Part shown: piece after piece, positions 13,454-15,916 of the stretch
How the letters are laid out: each line of letters opens with the position of its first letter
Numbering within the stretch: the stretch's first letter is position 1
From: Anaerolineae bacterium
Lineage (GTDB): Bacteria > Chloroflexota > Anaerolineae > JAFGEY01
Assembly (NCBI GenBank): GCA_016929775.1
Contig: JAFGIE010000123.1
Coordinates: 1-15,916, forward strand
Direction: 5' to 3'
DNA length: 15,916 nucleotides
Translations under genes and position numbers: made by a program
The notes under the pieces: generated by a model
Seen by the model: only the letters and a program-made list of their open reading frames with translations
Database searches by the model: none
Told to the model about the DNA's origin: nothing

Positions 13454-15070
13454 CTACGCCTCGCTCTGTCGGGCGATAAAGGCCTTGCTACACGCCTCGA
13501 TCGCCTCCGGAAGCTGGGTGCGCACGGTGCGCGTCCACGCCCCGCGCTCCAACTGGTCGAGCAGCGCCGCGTGCTCGGCGTTCATATAGTCGATCAAGTA
13601 GCGCTCAAAGTCGCGCACCTGATCGATCGGCAGAGCGTCCAGGTATCCTTCGCCAGCGGCAAACAAGACCACGATCTGGTGCGCCACGGGCATGGGCTCG
13701 TACTGCGGCTGCCGCAGCACCTCGCGCACGTGCCGTCCACGTGCGAGCTGGCGCTGTGTGTCTTCATCCAACTCTGTGCCAAAGCGCGCAAAGATCTGCA
13801 GTTCCAGGTACTGCGAGATGTCGAGCTTGAGATGGCGTGACACGGCGCGCATGGCGCGGTTCTGCGCCGCGCCGCCGACGCGCGAGACGGACAACCCGAC
13901 GTCGATCGCCGGCTTGATGTCCTGCTGAAAGAGGGTCGGCGAGAGATAGATCTGTCCGTCCGTGATCGAGATCAGGTTGGTCGGGATGTAGGCAGCCAAG
14001 TTGCCCGCCTGTGTCTCGACGATCGGCAAGGCGGTCATAGAGCCACCCCCCAGCGGCTGCTTGAGCTTGGCGGCGCGTTCGAGCAGCCGGGAGTGCAGGT
14101 AAAAGACGTCGCCCGGATAGGCCTCGCGCCCAGGGGGCCTGCGGAGCAGCAGCGAGAGCTCACGATAGGCTATGGCTTGCTTGGTCAGATCGTCGTAGAT
14201 GATCAGGGCGTGCCCGCCCCGGGCCATCACATCTTCGGCCATGGCGCAGCCGGCATACGGGGCCAGGTAGGACATGACCGGGGGCTCGTCTGCACGCGCG
14301 ACGATCACTGTCGTGTAGCTCATCGCGCCGAATCGCTCAAAGACGTCGACGATCCGTGCCACGGCGCTCATCTTTTGGCCCACGCAGACATAGAAACAAC
14401 GCACCCCCGTGCGCTGCTGGTTCAACACGGCGTCGACGGCGATCGCTGTCTTGCCGATCTGGCGGTCGCCGATGATCAGCTCGCGTTGTCCCTTTCCAAG
14501 GGGGATGATCGCGTCGACCGTCTTGATCCCCGTCTGCAGCGGCTCCTGCACCGGGATCCGGTCGAGCACGTTGGGGGCCTCTGCCTCGATGGGCCGCTTG
14601 CGTTCGCTCTCGATCGGCTCGCCTCCGTCGATCGGCTGTCCGAGGGCGTTGACCACGCGCCCGATCAGCGGATCGCCGACGGGGACTTCGACCACTTGCT
14701 CGGTGCGCTGCACCAGATCGCCTGCTTCGATGCCCGCCTCTGTGCCCAAGAGCACGACGCCGATCTCGTCTTCGTCGAGGCTCAGGGCCAACCCATACAC
14801 GCCGTTCGAGAAGCGCAGCAACTCGTCGACCATGGTCCCGGGCAGTCCGGAGACAAGGGCAATCCCATCCCCGATCTGCCTGACCACGCCGACGTGCCGC
14901 ACGCGCAGCGACCCGTCCTCGGCATCCGCCAGCGCCTGCAGGCGTGCCAGGCTGTCCATCGTGGTCAGCCGATCCCCGGTCACCGGCTGAGAGATGCGTC
15001 GCCTGGTCGCCCGCGCCGCTGCCCGCAAGTCAGCCAGCAGCTTGTCCGCGTCTTGCTTGCCCTCACTCAT
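13454..15070 (-). CDS. atpA: F-type ATPase alpha subunit (N-ATPase-like)
   Basis: Alpha forms the non-catalytic nucleotide sites of the F1 head. The 538-residue protein carries the beta-barrel segment VGVVRQIGDGIALVSGLPG (60-78), P-loop GDRQIGKT (201-208; canonical GDRQTGKT, so Thr to Ile at 205), the YVCVGQKMSAV motif, IIYDDLTKQAIAYRELSLLL, and the arginine finger Arg397 in GLSVSRVGGAAQ. The region before the barrel is roughly 30 residues longer than in common alpha subunits and is basic and alanine-rich. In ordinary enzymes the alpha N-terminus docks on delta, so this extension may reflect the altered delta arrangement seen in the b gene. The start codon overlaps the b stop (ATGA), indicating coupled translation. 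Confidence 0.95.
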   Translation of the reverse strand: MSEGKQDADKLLADLRAAARATRRRISQPVTGDRLTTMDSLARLQALADAEDGSLRVRHVGVVRQIGDGIALVSGLPGTMVDELLRFSNGVYGLALSLDEDEIGVVLLGTEAGIEAGDLVQRTEQVVEVPVGDPLIGRVVNALGQPIDGGEPIESERKRPIEAEAPNVLDRIPVQEPLQTGIKTVDAIIPLGKGQRELIIGDRQIGKTAIAVDAVLNQQRTGVRCFYVCVGQKMSAVARIVDVFERFGAMSYTTVIVARADEPPVMSYLAPYAGCAMAEDVMARGGHALIIYDDLTKQAIAYRELSLLLRRPPGREAYPGDVFYLHSRLLERAAKLKQPLGGGSMTALPIVETQAGNLAAYIPTNLISITDGQIYLSPTLFQQDIKPAIDVGLSVSRVGGAAQNRAMRAVSRHLKLDISQYLELQIFARFGTELDEDTQRQLARGRHVREVLRQPQYEPMPVAHQIVVLFAAGEGYLDALPIDQVRDFERYLIDYMNAEHAALLDQLERGAWTRTVRTQLPEAIEACSKAFIARQSEA

Positions 15071-15828
15071 ACTCCATCTTGCTCCAGCTCTGCGATGTAC
15101 TCGGTCTTGAGCTCTTCTAGGCGCCCGTAAAGGCTGCCGTCGATCACAGTGTCGGCGAGGCGCAGCGTGGCGCCCGCCACGAGCGCCGGGTCGGTCTCGT
15201 AGGCGACGACGACCTGCCGTCCCACGAGCTGCGTGATGCGTCCCTCGATCTGCGCGCGCGTCTGCGGGTCGAGGTCACGCGCGCTCACCAGCCGTGCGGT
15301 GATTGCCTCGCCCTCAGGCGCGGGCTGCGGGAGCTGACTGTCAGACAGCGCCTCGAGCTGCTCCACAAAGCGCTGCAGGCTGGCTTGCTGATAGTCGTCC
15401 GTTGCGGCATCGCGCATCATCTTGGCGCTCAGCTCCGCGATCAGGCGACCGAGCGCCTGGCGATGTTGATGGAGCGCCTGCCGGTGCGCGTCGTCGACCT
15501 CTGTCTCTGCCTGTTCGCGCATGGCGGCGATCTCGGCGCGCGTCTCATCCAGTACCTGGCGCTTGCTCTGCGCGATCTGCTCCTGCGCCTGCTGCTGCAT
15601 GGTGATGACCTGCTCGTGCGCCGCGCCCATCTTTTCCTCGTACTGGGTGCGCAGCGTCTCGGCTTGGCGTTCTTGGCGCTTCATCTCTTCCAGCGCGTTG
15701 CTGACCCGTTCCGATCGCTCGTCCAAGATCCGGATCACGGAGCGGAAAAAGAACCGCCACAGGATGATCGCCATCACCACAAAGTTGAGGATCTGGAGGA
15801 GCAGCGTGCTCCAGTTGATCTGTAACAT
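15067..15828 (-). CDS. atpF: F-type ATPase subunit b with fused delta C-terminal domain
   Basis: This is the peripheral stalk of the membrane ATPase. The 253-residue protein starts with one transmembrane helix (about 5-28, NWSTLLLQILNFVVMAIILW), then a long charged coiled coil (about 33-150) typical of b. The last 80 residues resemble the C-terminal domain of delta (OSCP): DLDPQTRAQIEGRITQLVGR, then DPALVAGATLRLADTVIDGS and GRLEEL, close to the delta pattern DPSLIGG...IGDKVIDGSVRGKL. The six-helix N-terminal delta domain is not recognisable, and no atpH gene separates b from alpha. An enlarged b without separate delta is characteristic of N-ATPases. The start has AGGTGAGG just upstream, and c ends 25 nt before it. 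Sub-unit order c-b-alpha-gamma fits an N-ATPase operon. Confidence 0.93.
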   Translation of the reverse strand: MLQINWSTLLLQILNFVVMAIILWRFFFRSVIRILDERSERVSNALEEMKRQERQAETLRTQYEEKMGAAHEQVITMQQQAQEQIAQSKRQVLDETRAEIAAMREQAETEVDDAHRQALHQHRQALGRLIAELSAKMMRDAATDDYQQASLQRFVEQLEALSDSQLPQPAPEGEAITARLVSARDLDPQTRAQIEGRITQLVGRQVVVAYETDPALVAGATLRLADTVIDGSLYGRLEELKTEYIAELEQDGV

Positions 15829-15853
15829 GCCTCACCTCATGTCCATCGAGGTC

Positions 15854-15916
15854 TCATCCGATCGCACTGAGGATGTACTCGCGCAGTGGGTTGGCGAACA
15901 GCAGGATCAGGATCAC
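15854..15916 (-). CDS. atpE: F-type ATPase subunit c, C-terminal end (partial)
   Basis: The minus strand reads VILILLFANPLREYILSAIG and stops with TGA (15856-15854). This matches the end of the second helix of c (proteolipid) subunits, where an LLFANP-type sequence is common. Only 20 residues lie in the window; the ion-binding carboxylate and any Na+-ligand residues are beyond the right edge, so H+ or Na+ specificity cannot be judged. It is the gene directly upstream of b, as expected. Confidence 0.8.
   Translation of the reverse strand: MILILLFANPLREYILSAIG

Noticed and set aside
14093..15130. 345-residue antisense frame over atpA
   Set aside because: Shadow of the alpha subunit; no motifs, and alpha is certain.

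Overview
This is a dense, GC-rich bacterial chromosome segment (roughly two-thirds G+C by eye) holding 13 genes: 12 are complete and one is cut by the right edge. The combination of a T-box-controlled serS, a soluble GAF histidine kinase, an EF-G paralogue, a HerA-like ATPase, a LipS/COG1856-like radical SAM protein and an N-ATPase-like operon suggests Chloroflexota, perhaps near Anaerolineae. That assignment is inference, because no rRNA or marker alignment is available. The sigma70 promoters are unusually clear: four of the five found carry TTGACA- or TTGCCG-like -35 boxes and TATACT/TACAAT -10 boxes at 16-17 bp spacing, and the fifth (TTGTGA/TATAAT) has 18 bp.

Layout. (1) 153-1025 (+) encodes a radical SAM enzyme. 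The promoter of the next unit is nested in its 3' end. (2) 1038-2676 (+) is a textbook T-box leader with a UCC (Ser) specifier, a UGGC acceptor-binding bulge and a terminator, followed by serS. (3) 2719-5791 (+) is a three-gene unit with its own promoter: a double-HTH XRE-type regulator, a two-GAF NarL-family histidine kinase and a TPR protein whose start overlaps the kinase. (4) 8446-5868 (-) is a unit of an EF-G-like GTPase followed by a stand-alone receiver. It converges on the TPR gene across a perfect 28-bp palindrome. (5) 8466-12047 (+) runs divergently from it: tsaC, a HerA-like ATPase and manA. (6) 15916-12066 (-) is the end of an F-type ATPase operon (c, a b-delta fusion, alpha, gamma), then a two-CBS-domain protein convergent with manA.

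How the genes work together. serS and tsaC serve translation (Ser-tRNA charging; t6A modification), and the EF-G-like GTPase is probably ribosome-linked. The XRE/kinase/TPR unit and the nearby receiver look like a cytoplasmic signalling module of unknown input. The ATPase block has the N-ATPase gene order: gamma is last, no separate delta gene is present, and beta and epsilon do not follow gamma. A delta C-terminal domain is visibly fused to subunit b.

I do not see tRNA or rRNA genes, insertion sequences, CRISPR arrays, prophage genes or a defence island. The most interesting items are the b-delta fusion, the EF-G paralogue lacking the catalytic His, an inverted repeat in the leader of the double-HTH regulator, and an excess of the HIP1-like octamer GCGATCGC.
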